From: Paenibacillus helianthi
Lineage (GTDB): Bacteria > Bacillota > Bacilli > Paenibacillales > Paenibacillaceae
Direction: 5' to 3'
Assembly: GCF_001909055.1 (NCBI RefSeq)
Contig: NZ_LVWI01000001.1
Coordinates: forward strand, 496,001 to 560,000
DNA: 64,000 nucleotides
The notes below the pieces were generated by a model. It searched no databases. It was given only the letters and a program-made list of their open reading frames with translations, and was not told the DNA's origin. The position numbers were made by a program, and so were the translations under genes. This document shows positions 52,009 to 61,534 of this stretch, piece after piece. How positions within the stretch are numbered: position 1 is the stretch's first letter; each line of letters opens with the position of its first letter.

Positions 52009-52737
52009 TTACAACTGTTCCACTTCCACGCTCATCACATGCTCAATTTTCTTCACGTCATAATAGATTTCCGTTGAGTATTCACGGTCTGGAGCAGAAA
52101 TGAGCATATCGATCATTTGTCTTCCGTCATCCAGATCCTTGATTTTCATTCGCCGGATCGTCCTGCCGTTCTTCTTCGTCTTCCGGGATTCGACCGCATG
52201 ACGTTCTTCAATTTTCTGGATCACATCTGTCAGCACATAATTAGGCTCCATGATGATTTTGACAGAGATTTCGTGCTTGTTCAGCACCTCAGGCCCAATA
52301 ACCTTGATTAGATGCGGTACAGCATTGACAGCGAACATCAGCAGTACGACTGCATACCCGGCTTCCACATAAAAGCCTGCTCCGACCGCGATTCCGATCC
52401 CGGACGCCGTCCAGATCAGCGCTGCGGAGGTGAGGCCTGAAATCGCATCTCCGCCCCGCCGGAGAATTACGCCTGCTCCGAGAAACCCGATCCCGCTGAC
52501 AATCTGTGCCGCAAGACGCATCGGGTCCATGTTGGGATGCTCTGTTCCGCCAAATTTGTCGTAAGCATGAATGGAGACGAGTGTCACCAGACAGCTTGCG
52601 ATACTGATGACCATACTGGTCCGGATCCCCAGCGGTTTCTGTTTTAATTGCCGGTCAATCCCGATGAACAGCCCGAACAGCATGGCCACAAGCAGTTTGA
52701 TAATCGATTCCATGTGCAGATTAAGATCCATATTCAT
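52009..52737 (-). CDS. MgtC/SapB-family membrane protein
   Basis: About 242 residues. The N-terminal ~130 residues form four to five membrane segments with the MgtC signature (LFGLFIGIDRQLKQKPLGIR, AAQIVSGIGFLGAGVILRRG, ISGLTSAALIWTASGIGIAV). The C-terminal cytoplasmic ACT-like domain follows (ISVKIIMEPNYVLTDVIQKI). MgtC proteins are linked to low-Mg2+ adaptation and ATP-synthase control in enterobacteria; in Bacillota the role is unclear. ATG at 52737 has AGAGGG upstream; the longer frame to 52797 is not supported. No Mg2+ riboswitch was recognised in the leader. Confidence 0.9.
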   Translation of the reverse strand: MNMDLNLHMESIIKLLVAMLFGLFIGIDRQLKQKPLGIRTSMVISIASCLVTLVSIHAYDKFGGTEHPNMDPMRLAAQIVSGIGFLGAGVILRRGGDAISGLTSAALIWTASGIGIAVGAGFYVEAGYAVVLLMFAVNAVPHLIKVIGPEVLNKHEISVKIIMEPNYVLTDVIQKIEERHAVESRKTKKNGRTIRRMKIKDLDDGRQMIDMLISAPDREYSTEIYYDVKKIEHVMSVEVEQL

Positions 52738-52990
52738 AAGTGCCCTCTCTTCTAAGACGATAAAAATAGTATACCTAAGCAGCAACGCCTGCGCCATCTT
52801 TAATACAGGCGTCCAAATATTTTACTGAATAGCCGCCTATGCGACCCGTCATTAAAACACGAAGAAACGGTATCGCTGTACTCTGCTATACTTACAGCCT
52901 GCAGGGCTGTACAAGTGCAGAAGACAGAACCCGTTTCTCCAGACAACTGCTTCATTAAAGGTATGCTTGCTTATTATCGGTTAGAAGAGG

Positions 52991-53782
52991 TTACCCGTGC
53001 AGCAGTGATTCGGCACCATCACAAAAGATTTCTGTACCGGTAATGTGATCGGAATCATCTGAAGCCAGAAACAGCGCCAGTTTAGCCACCTGATCCGGAC
53101 GCCCTGGCCCTTTTTCCAGTGGCTCTCCGCCGTCCGGGAATTCCACAGCGATCTGCACTTCCTTCAGGTCTTCGGATGGATACGTGTTGTCGTCAATATT
53201 CGTAGTGATTGCACCCGGGCATATCGCATTGACACGTATTTTGTACTGCGCGAGCTCCAGCGCAGCCATCTTCATAAAAGCCACTTGACCCGCCTTGGTA
53301 GTACTGTAAGCTGAGAAGCCGATATTTGAAAAGACACGGTTGCCGTTAATGGAACTGTTGATCAATATGCTGCCGCCATTCTTTTTCAAGTAAGGAATCG
53401 CATATTTGACAGTGGCAAAGGTACCCCGAAGGTTAATGTTCATAGTCTGGTCCCAAGATGCGATGTCCATGGTTTCAATCGGTGTCATCGCTCCATTAAT
53501 ACCGGCGTTGGCGAAGACAATATCGAGTCTGCCCCATTTGGCTGCGGCCTGCTTCACCGCCTCTTCCACCTGCTGCGGTTCAGCAATGTCACATTCAATG
53601 ACTACGGCTTCTCCGCCTTCTCCCTCCACCTGCCGGCGCACCTTTTCGGCATGCTCGACCGTACGGTCAAGCATCACAATTTTCGCCCCGTTCCGGGCAA
53701 ACTCCAGCACGGACGCCCGCCCGATGCCAGATCCGCCCCCGCTGACAATGGCTACCTTGCCTTGAAGCTTTTGTTCTGCCAT
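52991..53782 (-). CDS. Short-chain dehydrogenase/reductase
   Basis: Classical SDR of 263 residues, NAD(P)-dependent, cytosolic. Cofactor loop VSGGGSGIGRAS (about 13-24), D-x-T at strand 2 (VMLDRTVEHA, suggesting NAD preference), NAG motif FANAGING, catalytic Ser in LINSSINGNR, and Tyr-Lys in YSTTKAGQVAF. PGAITTNI and the C-terminal SDHITGTEIFCDGAESLLHG close the fold. GGAGGG is 9 nt before the ATG. It follows the third sugar ABC operon after 142 bp and may share its transcript, which would fit a sugar or polyol dehydrogenase. Confidence 0.92.
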   Translation of the reverse strand: MAEQKLQGKVAIVSGGGSGIGRASVLEFARNGAKIVMLDRTVEHAEKVRRQVEGEGGEAVVIECDIAEPQQVEEAVKQAAAKWGRLDIVFANAGINGAMTPIETMDIASWDQTMNINLRGTFATVKYAIPYLKKNGGSILINSSINGNRVFSNIGFSAYSTTKAGQVAFMKMAALELAQYKIRVNAICPGAITTNIDDNTYPSEDLKEVQIAVEFPDGGEPLEKGPGRPDQVAKLALFLASDDSDHITGTEIFCDGAESLLHG

Positions 53783-53924
53783 ACCTGATGTCCCTCCCTA
53801 AGTAATTACGCATTCTAGTTAAGTTGTTTCCCTAACTTATACCTCGCATACCCGGGAGTGAATCGGCAAAAGGCTGGGCTGCCCGTTGCATTTCACTTCA
53901 GCACACCCTTTCCCCATCACATGC

Positions 53925-54764
53925 TTAGCCCTTGAGACCACTTGTGCTGATGCCATCCACAATCTGCTTCTGGAAAATGAAGAAGATCAGCATAACCGGT
54001 GTGAGACTCAGTACGGACATGGCGAACATCGGGCCCCAGTTGGATACGGACTCACTGTCCAGGAACATTTTGAGGCCCATGGACACTGTGTACTTGGAAG
54101 GTGAATTCAGGTAGAGCACAGGCCCCAGCAGATCCTCCCAGCGCCAGTAGAAGGAGAAGATCGCTGCTGTTGCCATCGATGGTCGGATCAGCGGCAGGAT
54201 GATTTTGTAATAAAGTCTGAACTTGCCGCAGCCGTCAATTGTCGCTGCTTCATCCAGCTCTGCGGGAATTGTGCGGATGAACTGCAGCATCAGGAAGATG
54301 AAGAATGGAACCCCGAAGAACTGTGGAATTACGATCGGCCGGATGCTGTCCAGCCAATTCAGCTTGGTATAAATAATATATTGCGGAACCAGCACCACGT
54401 CAGCCGGCAGCATCAGGGTCATCATCATGATCCCGAACCAAAGGCCATGTCCGGCAAATTTGTTGCGGGCGAAGCCGAACGCTACCAGTGACGAAGAGAA
54501 TACGGCACCAATTGTGGCGACGATAACAATCACAAAAGAGTTCTTGATGAACACTCCAAAGGAGTAACCGGCTACGCCTTCCCAGCCTTTGGCGTAATTG
54601 CCCCATTCCCAGGGATGCGGCAGCAGGGTCTGTGCGGTAACAAATACCAGACGGCTTTCCTTAAAGGAGCTCAGGACCATCCACAGAATCGGGTACAGCA
54701 TGATAATAGCGAGTCCGCCGATCAGAATGTGGTAGATTGGCCATTTGATTTTATTTTTCACCAT
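53925..54764 (-). CDS. Sugar ABC transporter permease, MalG type
   Basis: Second permease of the third sugar importer, 279 residues, about six membrane segments. EAA loop: [20 protein letters not shown], followed by [20 protein letters not shown]. It starts 3 bp after the stop of the MalF-type partner, with the ribosome site inside that gene's end (GGAGGGGGAAAG). As in the first cluster no ATPase is encoded in the operon. The substrate is a carbohydrate by family only. Confidence 0.93.
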   Translation of the reverse strand: MVKNKIKWPIYHILIGGLAIIMLYPILWMVLSSFKESRLVFVTAQTLLPHPWEWGNYAKGWEGVAGYSFGVFIKNSFVIVIVATIGAVFSSSLVAFGFARNKFAGHGLWFGIMMMTLMLPADVVLVPQYIIYTKLNWLDSIRPIVIPQFFGVPFFIFLMLQFIRTIPAELDEAATIDGCGKFRLYYKIILPLIRPSMATAAIFSFYWRWEDLLGPVLYLNSPSKYTVSMGLKMFLDSESVSNWGPMFAMSVLSLTPVMLIFFIFQKQIVDGISTSGLKG

Positions 54765-54767
54765 GGC

Positions 54768-55721
54768 TCACTTTCCCCCTCCCGATTCATAGAAGACCCA
54801 TGATTTGGATGTTTTGAACAGAATGCCTGTCATAATACCTACCAGCAGCAGCATCACCCAAGCCATAGCCGAGGCATACCCCATGTTGTTGAACATGAAG
54901 GCCTGGCGGAACAAATACAGGGAATAGAGCATCGTACCGTCCATTGGGCCGCCCTCGCCTTTGGAGATGATATAAGCAGGCACAAAGGTCATGAATGCAC
55001 TGATGGTCTGCATAACCATATTGAACAAGATAACTGAACTTAGCAGCGGCAGAGTGATTTTGAAGAATTTACGGAAAAAGCTTGCCCCGTCCACACTCGC
55101 TGCTTCATACATCTCACCTGAGATATTCTTTAGACCGGCAAGGAAAATCAGCATCGATGAACCGAACTGCCAGACCGATAACGTTATCAGCATGAATAGT
55201 GCGGCATTGGGATTGCCGAACCAGCTGACAGGTCCCAGGCCGAAGAAGCCAAGCATGCCGTTGATAATTCCGGTGTCACTAAAAATATTGCGCCACATGA
55301 TGGAGACTGCCACACTGCCCCCGATGATGGAAGGCAGATAATACACTGTACGGTAAGCGCCCACCATCCGGGACTTGGTATTCAGAATCATCGCTACGAA
55401 CAAGGCGAAGCCCAGCCGGAGCGGTACACCAACGAACACATACAGCAGCGTAACCTTAAGGGAATGCAGGTATTTGGGATCGCCGGTGAACATTTTAGTA
55501 TAATTGTCAAATCCGATCCAGCGCGGCGGGGCGAAGAGATTATACTTGGTAAAAGACAGATACAGGGATATAGCCATCGGCACCAGTGTAAAGCACAGGA
55601 ACCCGATGATGAATGGACTGATAAAGGCATAACCCGTCAAATTCTTGCGCAACCGGTGGCCCAGCGGTTTCTTCGTTCTATAGGCCCGCGGACTTGAGGT
55701 AAGGGGATTGCTTAAGCCCAA
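54768..55721 (-). CDS. Sugar ABC transporter permease, MalF type
   Basis: First permease, 317 residues, about six membrane segments (YAFISPFIIGFLCFTLVPMA near residues 31-50). EAA loop: EMYEAASVDGASFFRKFFKI. TTG start with GGAG-type sites just upstream. It lies 50 bp after the binding-protein gene and 3 bp before the MalG-type gene, so the three form one operon with the sensor genes further upstream. Confidence 0.93.
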   Translation of the reverse strand: MGLSNPLTSSPRAYRTKKPLGHRLRKNLTGYAFISPFIIGFLCFTLVPMAISLYLSFTKYNLFAPPRWIGFDNYTKMFTGDPKYLHSLKVTLLYVFVGVPLRLGFALFVAMILNTKSRMVGAYRTVYYLPSIIGGSVAVSIMWRNIFSDTGIINGMLGFFGLGPVSWFGNPNAALFMLITLSVWQFGSSMLIFLAGLKNISGEMYEAASVDGASFFRKFFKITLPLLSSVILFNMVMQTISAFMTFVPAYIISKGEGGPMDGTMLYSLYLFRQAFMFNNMGYASAMAWVMLLLVGIMTGILFKTSKSWVFYESGGGK

Positions 55722-55771
55722 CGTTCTCCAACTCCTATCTAGTTAGAATTCACAGTATGGTATCTACCGTT

Positions 55772-57097
55772 TTAGCGGTTCGCCAGAATCTCGCTGGCTT
55801 CTTTGCGGAACTGTGCTGCAGCAGCATCCGGTTTGATCTGGCCAAAGTTCATTTGCTCTGCAAGGTCGGTCAGCAAGGCAACCACTTCAGGCGAACCTAC
55901 AGGAGGACTCATTGGTGAAGTTTTAGGCTCCATATCTGCTACGAACTTGAACACCTGTTTACCGGAATCTGTTAATTCCGTAGCGAGGGATTCCTTAATT
56001 TTGCTCGAAATCGGTACGCCGCGTTCACCTTTGATCAGCTTGTTTGCCTCAGCATTGTTGGTCCAGAAATCGATAAACTTGGCTGCTTCCTCCTTGGACT
56101 TGGAGTTCGCTGTAACTGACCAGTACATGCTTGGCTGCATATACAGGCCTTTTTCCATATCCGGACCCGGCATTGGGGCCAGCTCCATTGGACGGTTCAC
56201 TGCGATTTGCAGGGCCACATACTGGTTCGACCACTGCCACATGCCGATTCCGGTTCCTTTAACGATGTCCGATTCTTCGATAACGCCTTTGTTCTGGCTC
56301 AGTTTGTCTTGTGACGGCACTGCACCTTTGGCAATGAGATCGGAAGTCATCCCGAAAAAGTCTCTGAACAGTGCATCATCATCGTAGCCCAGTGCGGAGC
56401 CGTCTGTGTTGTAGAGTGACAGGCCCTTTGTGCGCAGATAGTAGTTGAAGAAAATATCCGCAGCCATGGAGGAATCCATGAAAAGTCCGGCGTCTTTGGC
56501 TTTCATGGCAATCTCCTTGTACTGATCCCAGGTCCAGTTCTCAGGAATCGCGTCTACACCGGCTTTCTTCAGTAATGCAGGGTCGTATTGGAATCCAAGC
56601 ACGTTAACTCCCAGTGGAATACCGTATTGTTTGCTATCAATAACTCCGGTAGAGAGTACATTTTCATTCACATCACCCACCTGGATCGTCTTGTTCAGGT
56701 AGGGCGTCAAATCCTCCAACTGGCCGTTAGAGCCGTATTGATTAATGTAGGACACGTCCATTTGTACAATATCAGGGAGGCGGTTAGCTGCAGCTTGGGG
56801 AGCAAGCTTTTTCCAGTAATCATCAAAAGATGCGTATTCCGGTTCGATCTTCACATTCGGATTCTGGGCTTCATACATATCAATGACCTGCTGGGTATAC
56901 GAATGGCGCGTATCGCTGCCCCACCAGGCAATCCGCAGCGTTACAGGTTCTGAAGAACTGGCAGCCGTTGCCTTCGCCGGTTGGTTGGTTGCTGCGTCGG
57001 CCGCAGCGGAATCCTGAGTGTTGTTATTGTTGCCGCCGCATCCGGCCAGCATGGACAGCAGCATCGGAACAGCCAATAATGCGAATCTCTTTTTCAA
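55772..57097 (-). CDS. Sugar-binding lipoprotein of third ABC importer
   Basis: Family-1 solute-binding lipoprotein of about 441 residues. TTG start (MKKRFALLAVPMLLSMLAGC) with GGGGAG upstream; the frame extends to 57220 but that part is not signal-peptide-like. Lipobox LAGC with Cys near residue 20, low-complexity linker, then VTLRIAWWGSDTRHSYTQQV, ANRLPDIVQMDVSYINQYGS and GIGMWQWSNQYVALQIAVNR. First gene of the transport part of the operon, with a near-perfect cre in front. Confidence 0.93.
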   Translation of the reverse strand: MKKRFALLAVPMLLSMLAGCGGNNNNTQDSAAADAATNQPAKATAASSSEPVTLRIAWWGSDTRHSYTQQVIDMYEAQNPNVKIEPEYASFDDYWKKLAPQAAANRLPDIVQMDVSYINQYGSNGQLEDLTPYLNKTIQVGDVNENVLSTGVIDSKQYGIPLGVNVLGFQYDPALLKKAGVDAIPENWTWDQYKEIAMKAKDAGLFMDSSMAADIFFNYYLRTKGLSLYNTDGSALGYDDDALFRDFFGMTSDLIAKGAVPSQDKLSQNKGVIEESDIVKGTGIGMWQWSNQYVALQIAVNRPMELAPMPGPDMEKGLYMQPSMYWSVTANSKSKEEAAKFIDFWTNNAEANKLIKGERGVPISSKIKESLATELTDSGKQVFKFVADMEPKTSPMSPPVGSPEVVALLTDLAEQMNFGQIKPDAAAAQFRKEASEILANR

Positions 57098-57144
57098 TTG
57101 GATATCTCCCCTTTTCGTAAAGTGAGTAGGAAGTCCAGTTGGAC

Positions 57145-57158
57145 TGGTAACGCTTCCA
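57145..57158 (-). promoter_or_regulatory. cre-like site upstream of third sugar importer
   Basis: The minus strand reads TGGAAGCGTTACCA: the CG core and most positions of the cre consensus match, with an off-consensus G at position 3. It is 48 bp before the TTG start of the binding protein, inside the 148-bp gap after the regulator gene. Confidence 0.6.
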
Positions 57159-57245
57159 TGACTAAATTTTCTCAAATTCCGCCACTTTCTTGAATACAAA
57201 AAACCGTCATCTTTGTTCAATAATCAGGTTCAAGTGTTCTATTCC

Positions 57246-58805
57246 TTACTGGGGCTTCATAAAATCCGTCGGCGTCTTCCCGGTCACCTTCTTGAACACC
57301 TGGCTGAAATATTGGGCATTGCCGCCAAATCCGTACAGCTCTGCCAGCTCAAATACCTTCACATCGCCGCTGCGGATAATATGCTCGGAGGCTTTGCCAA
57401 TCCGGTAGCTGGTGACATAGTTGGAGAACTTCTCACCGGTTACTTTTTTGAATATTTTCCCGAGGTAGTCGGGATTCATATAGAGCATCTCAGCAGCCAC
57501 CGAGCCGAGCGACAGCTCCGAGTTCTGATAATCGGCCTCGATGATATGGAGCATTTTATCTACAATCGCAGATTGTCGGGTCACAAAATGACGGTCATAC
57601 ATGGCGGTAAGCCGTTCTGCCGCATTCATGACAAAAGCTTTTAGACTCCCCAGTGTACCGAGTTCCGCCAGCTCTGCCAGCCCGGAAGTAAACCGGCTCC
57701 GCTCGTCGGGAATGCATAACCGGATCATCGCCGAGTACAGCTGAAGCACATAGGAACGCGTCACATTCATCTCCAAACGCTGGTCTGCAAGCACGCCGAA
57801 TAAGCGGCCCAGCTCGTTCACAACAGCATGTTGGTCCCCGGCTTTGATCAGCAGGCAAATCTGTTCCTCTTGCAGATCTATTTCGCCATGGCCGCTGAGC
57901 TCATCAGAGGGAATATCACTTCCGGTGATCAGACTGCCTTCTTCAAGATAAAACCGGTGATTCATGCACTGCAGCGTCTGCCGGTACAGACAACGCGACT
58001 CACTCATCCGTCCCTTATCACTGACAGCGATCGTTACATGGATTTTGTAAAAGTTAAAAAAGATCTCCTTCACGCTAGCAATCCGTTCCAGCAGATCATG
58101 CTGAGGGTCCGCTTCTTCCGGCTGTTCCAGCAGGATCAGCAACTGGGAGCCAATTGTCGTACAGAGAAGCACCTCACTTAGCATATCCTGGGCAATATTT
58201 TGCAGGGCGAACAAATGCTCATACTCAACAGACTCCTCCAGCCTGAACAGGATGAGCCGGACACCTTTGCCGCCCAGCTCAATGCCGAACAGCTCCTGAT
58301 AATAATCCAGGTCGTGACTCCCGTACGTTTTATTGGAAATCCATTCCTTTAGAAACTGTGCTTTGACATGCGGCAGCACCTTGGTGAGGCGATGCTTCAT
58401 CTCGGTGACGAATTGCTCGCGGCGGCTCTCCTCATTCAGCTCCTGCACAAGCTCGGTCAACGCCTCATGAATCTGCTTCTCATTGCAGGGTTTCAGCAGG
58501 TAATGCCTCACTCCATGCTGCATGGCGCTGCAGGCATAATCAAAATCCTTATACCCGGTCAGCATTACAAATTTTATCCCGGGATACTGTACGCTGCAGC
58601 GGTCCACAAGCCCAAGCCCATCCAGGCCCGGCATGGAAATATCAGTGATTACAATGTCTGGTTCCAGCTTCCCGATTTGTTCCAGTGCCTCAATGCCGTT
58701 GCGTGCCGTCCCCACCAGCTCGGTACCTGCCAGCCCCCAATCCACCACTTGGGAGATCCCTTCCAGAATCAAGCGTTCATCATCCACCAGCAGCAATCTG
58801 TACAT
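57246..58805 (-). CDS. YesN-like response regulator of third sugar system
   Basis: Response regulator of about 519 residues. Receiver domain 1-120 (MYRLLLVDDERLILEGISQV; phospho-acceptor D55 in IVITDISMPG; Lys in YLLKPCNEK), long middle region, and C-terminal AraC domain (LSLGSVAAEMLYMNPDYLGK, then GFGGNAQYFSQVFKKVTGKT). ATG at 58805 has GAGGAG 9 nt upstream and lies inside the 3' end of the kinase gene (26-bp overlap); the frame to 58841 is not needed. It probably activates the importer genes that follow at 57097. Confidence 0.92.
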   Translation of the reverse strand: MYRLLLVDDERLILEGISQVVDWGLAGTELVGTARNGIEALEQIGKLEPDIVITDISMPGLDGLGLVDRCSVQYPGIKFVMLTGYKDFDYACSAMQHGVRHYLLKPCNEKQIHEALTELVQELNEESRREQFVTEMKHRLTKVLPHVKAQFLKEWISNKTYGSHDLDYYQELFGIELGGKGVRLILFRLEESVEYEHLFALQNIAQDMLSEVLLCTTIGSQLLILLEQPEEADPQHDLLERIASVKEIFFNFYKIHVTIAVSDKGRMSESRCLYRQTLQCMNHRFYLEEGSLITGSDIPSDELSGHGEIDLQEEQICLLIKAGDQHAVVNELGRLFGVLADQRLEMNVTRSYVLQLYSAMIRLCIPDERSRFTSGLAELAELGTLGSLKAFVMNAAERLTAMYDRHFVTRQSAIVDKMLHIIEADYQNSELSLGSVAAEMLYMNPDYLGKIFKKVTGEKFSNYVTSYRIGKASEHIIRSGDVKVFELAELYGFGGNAQYFSQVFKKVTGKTPTDFMKPQ

Positions 58806-60576
58806 GTCTGATTTCTCCTCTCCAATACGGAATGTGTACATGAATCGTCGTGCCGGCTCCAGGTATACTCTCTATTTCCGTTCCCCATTCCTGTCCAAAA
58901 ATAATCTGAATACGCTCTGTGATGTTTGCCAGCCCGATCCCCTCGCCACGAGTCTGAATTCTGCCCTGCTGCAGCTCGCGGATGAATTCCGCTGTCATTC
59001 CCGGACCGTTGTCACTGACCCTAAGATCCAGCCCGCTGTCGGTCATAGAGATTGAGATCGAAATAAGGCACGGCTCAATATTCGGCTCCAGCGCATACCG
59101 GATCGCATTTTCTACCAGCGGCTGCAGTGTCAGCTTCGGAATCAGCGCATCCAGCAGGTCATCAGGCACATCCAGCCGGAAATCCAGACGCTCCTCAAAT
59201 CGTGTGCGCTGGATAATAACATAGCTGCGGACGATGTTCAGCTCCTTTTCCAGGGATATTAGCGGGTCTTTCAGTCCGATTGAGCTCCGCAGCAGAAAGC
59301 CCAGCGCCTCAACCATTTCAGATATTTGCTTCTGCTTGTTGACCTTCGCCAGCCAATTGATCGATTCCAGCGTATTGTACAAAAAATGCGGGTTAATCTG
59401 GGCTTGAAGCGCTTTCAACTCTGTTTCTCTAATCACAAGCTGCTTGGCATAATTCTCATCGATGAGCTCCCGGATCCGGCGGATCATCATTTTGAAGGTG
59501 CGGTTCAATTGGCTTACTTCATCCTGCGCAGTCTGCGAGACATAACCTAACGCCTGCTCCTCCAGATTGTCCAGGTCGCCCTTCTCAATCCGCCTCATCT
59601 TTTCGGTCAGTTTCGAGATGGGCCGGGCAATGCTTCGTGCCAGCCGGTAACCCAGCAGCAGCCCCAGCAGCAGGATACAGCCGAAGATGACTACAACCAA
59701 TCTTTTGACAAAGGTGATCTGCCTGAACATTTCATTGAACGGCGTAGCATTAACGTAGGTCCAGTCCATATACGACGAGTTCGTTTTGGCTACAAAATAG
59801 GTGCCCTTGCTATAGCTGACGGTCCTGTAGGATTCCTGACGCCGCACCTCCTCAGCCAGTTCCTGCGGCAGCAGGAGTGGATCTCCAGGGTATATGGACT
59901 CTCCGGTACCCTTATCCATTACAATGAGCTGGCTTCCATCCTCTGCTGTGCTGGTGCTGTCAGCAATAATCCGCTCGACGCGGATACGGATGACAAGTGT
60001 CCCCAAATTGTCTAGCGTAAAGGTGGAACCTGTGTACGATTTGATTTGCCTAACTGCCAAAAGTGAATTTTTACTTCCCTGGGTATACCATACATTACTG
60101 CCTGCACCTTCGATGGCGAGCGGTTTGAGCTGGTCCTGCAGAGCTTGTGACAGCCCTTCCCGGTTGCCCGCCGTCATCACACCATCATTCGCATCCAACA
60201 TCATCATCGAATACACATATTTCTCCGCACCTGCAAAGGCCACAAGCCGGTTGATGATTTTGTTGTGGAGCAGTTGTCTTTGATACGGGGAAGGATTATC
60301 CAATAATTGCCGCAGGCAATTCTGGATCTGTTCATCCGAAACGACAGTGAAAGACAGCTGCTCCAGCTCTTTCAGTTCGTTTTCGATGCTGATCGAAGAC
60401 ATGCCCAGCACCTCAGAGGCTTTTTCATAAATTTGATGGTCATAGATACGATACACATACTGCAGGAAGATCAGAGAGAACAAAAACGACAGCAACAGTA
60501 AAAACGAAATCAGCATGATCATCTTGCTAAAGATTCCCGAGTTTTTGAAAGCGCTCTTATTTTTGTAAAACATCAT
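58780..60576 (-). CDS. YesM-like sensor histidine kinase of third sugar system
   Basis: Sensor kinase of about 598 residues. Transmembrane segments near residues 18-40 and 295-315, extracellular Cache-like domain between, HAMP, then the kinase box KALQAQINPHFLYNTLESIN (His near residue 397), N-box VENAIRYALEPN, and G-boxes VSDNGPGMTAE and GIGLANITERIQIIFG. The start is uncertain: GTG at 60585 and ATGs at 60576 and 60573 are all near a weak GAGTGAG site. A TATAAT lies at 60620-60625 on the minus strand as a likely -10. Unlike the other two systems no anchored binding protein accompanies it. Confidence 0.9.
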   Translation of the reverse strand: MMFYKNKSAFKNSGIFSKMIMLISFLLLLSFLFSLIFLQYVYRIYDHQIYEKASEVLGMSSISIENELKELEQLSFTVVSDEQIQNCLRQLLDNPSPYQRQLLHNKIINRLVAFAGAEKYVYSMMMLDANDGVMTAGNREGLSQALQDQLKPLAIEGAGSNVWYTQGSKNSLLAVRQIKSYTGSTFTLDNLGTLVIRIRVERIIADSTSTAEDGSQLIVMDKGTGESIYPGDPLLLPQELAEEVRRQESYRTVSYSKGTYFVAKTNSSYMDWTYVNATPFNEMFRQITFVKRLVVVIFGCILLLGLLLGYRLARSIARPISKLTEKMRRIEKGDLDNLEEQALGYVSQTAQDEVSQLNRTFKMMIRRIRELIDENYAKQLVIRETELKALQAQINPHFLYNTLESINWLAKVNKQKQISEMVEALGFLLRSSIGLKDPLISLEKELNIVRSYVIIQRTRFEERLDFRLDVPDDLLDALIPKLTLQPLVENAIRYALEPNIEPCLISISISMTDSGLDLRVSDNGPGMTAEFIRELQQGRIQTRGEGIGLANITERIQIIFGQEWGTEIESIPGAGTTIHVHIPYWRGEIRHVQIAAGG

Positions 60577-60661
60577 GCGTCTCACTCTGCTTTCTCTTTA
60601 GATGTAAAACCTATACTTCATTATATATTAATCGAAAGTTCCTCCCATGGAAATATAAACC

Positions 60662-60706
60662 AAAAAAACTTGGAAATCCAGTCACATTTGACTGAATTCC
60701 AAGTTT
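60662..60706 (-). terminator. Terminator of the TrpXYZ-like operon
   Basis: AACTTGGAA/TTCCAAGTT with inner CAGTCA/TGACTG pairing (60668-60705), followed by seven T on the minus strand; it ends the ATPase gene transcript. Confidence 0.85.
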
Positions 60707-60739
60707 CGGTTTACTCATTGCATACTCAGCGCGTCGCGT

Positions 60740-61534
60740 CTATCCTAACATCATCCGGTCATCCGCCAGCTTATGTCCGCTGATGGCCTCAAATTCACCG
60801 AGAAGCCGCTCTACGGTCAGATCCTGCTTGCGGTCCTCATCAATATCAAGGATGATGCTGCCCTTGTCCATCATGATCAGCCGATTGCCGAGACGAATAG
60901 CCTGCTCCATGTTATGGGTAACCATAAGTGTTGTCAGGTTCAGCTCGCGGACAATAGACTTGGTCAGCCCAGTGATTAATTCGGCTCGTGCAGGGTCTAG
61001 TGCAGCCGTATGCTCGTCCAGAAGCAGAATCTGCGGATGTGTGAAGGTCGCCATGAGCAGGCTAAGTGCCTGCCGCTCTCCGCCGGAGAGCAGTCCTACC
61101 TTGGCTCTCAGCCGGTTCTCCAGGCCAATGCCAAGCCGGCTCAGTTGTTCACGAAACAGGGTCCGCCGTGCAGCCGAGACTCCGAAGGACATTCTGCGGC
61201 CCTGGCCTCTTTTGTAGGCAATCGCCAGATTCTCTTCGATCGTCATATGCGGTGCCGTACCGGCCATAGGGTCCTGAAATACCCGGCCAATCCAGCGGGC
61301 CCGCTGGAACTCTGGCAGTGCGCTGATCGGGCTCCCCTCAATGCGTACTTCCCCAAGATCGGGTTTCATCACACCGGAGATGACATTCATGAGTGTGGAC
61401 TTGCCTGCACCGTTGCTGCCGATCACAGTCACAAAGTCACCACTGCGGAGCTCAAGATCAATACCGAGCAGCGCTATTTTTTCATCCGGGGTGCCCGGAT
61501 TGAACAGCTTGGATACCCTATTAAGCTTTAGCAT
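60740..61534 (-). CDS. ABC transporter ATP-binding protein (TrpZ-like)
   Basis: ABC ATPase of about 264 residues serving the permease and binding protein encoded upstream. Walker [20 protein letters not shown]-loop GRVFQDPMAGTAPHMTIEEN, signature LSGGERQALSLLMATF, Walker B ILLLDEHTAALDP (the usual DEP is DEH here) and H-loop MVTHNME. ATG at 61534 has a GGGGGGG site 6 nt upstream and overlaps the permease gene by 14 bp; the longer frame to 61585 runs deeper into that gene. Last in the operon. Confidence 0.92.
   Translation of the reverse strand: MLKLNRVSKLFNPGTPDEKIALLGIDLELRSGDFVTVIGSNGAGKSTLMNVISGVMKPDLGEVRIEGSPISALPEFQRARWIGRVFQDPMAGTAPHMTIEENLAIAYKRGQGRRMSFGVSAARRTLFREQLSRLGIGLENRLRAKVGLLSGGERQALSLLMATFTHPQILLLDEHTAALDPARAELITGLTKSIVRELNLTTLMVTHNMEQAIRLGNRLIMMDKGSIILDIDEDRKQDLTVERLLGEFEAISGHKLADDRMMLG

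Noticed and set aside
52738..52990. Possible Mg2+ riboswitch upstream of the MgtC gene
   Set aside because: I looked for M-box conserved blocks and found none; only a simple CGCCTG/CAGGCG hairpin is present.
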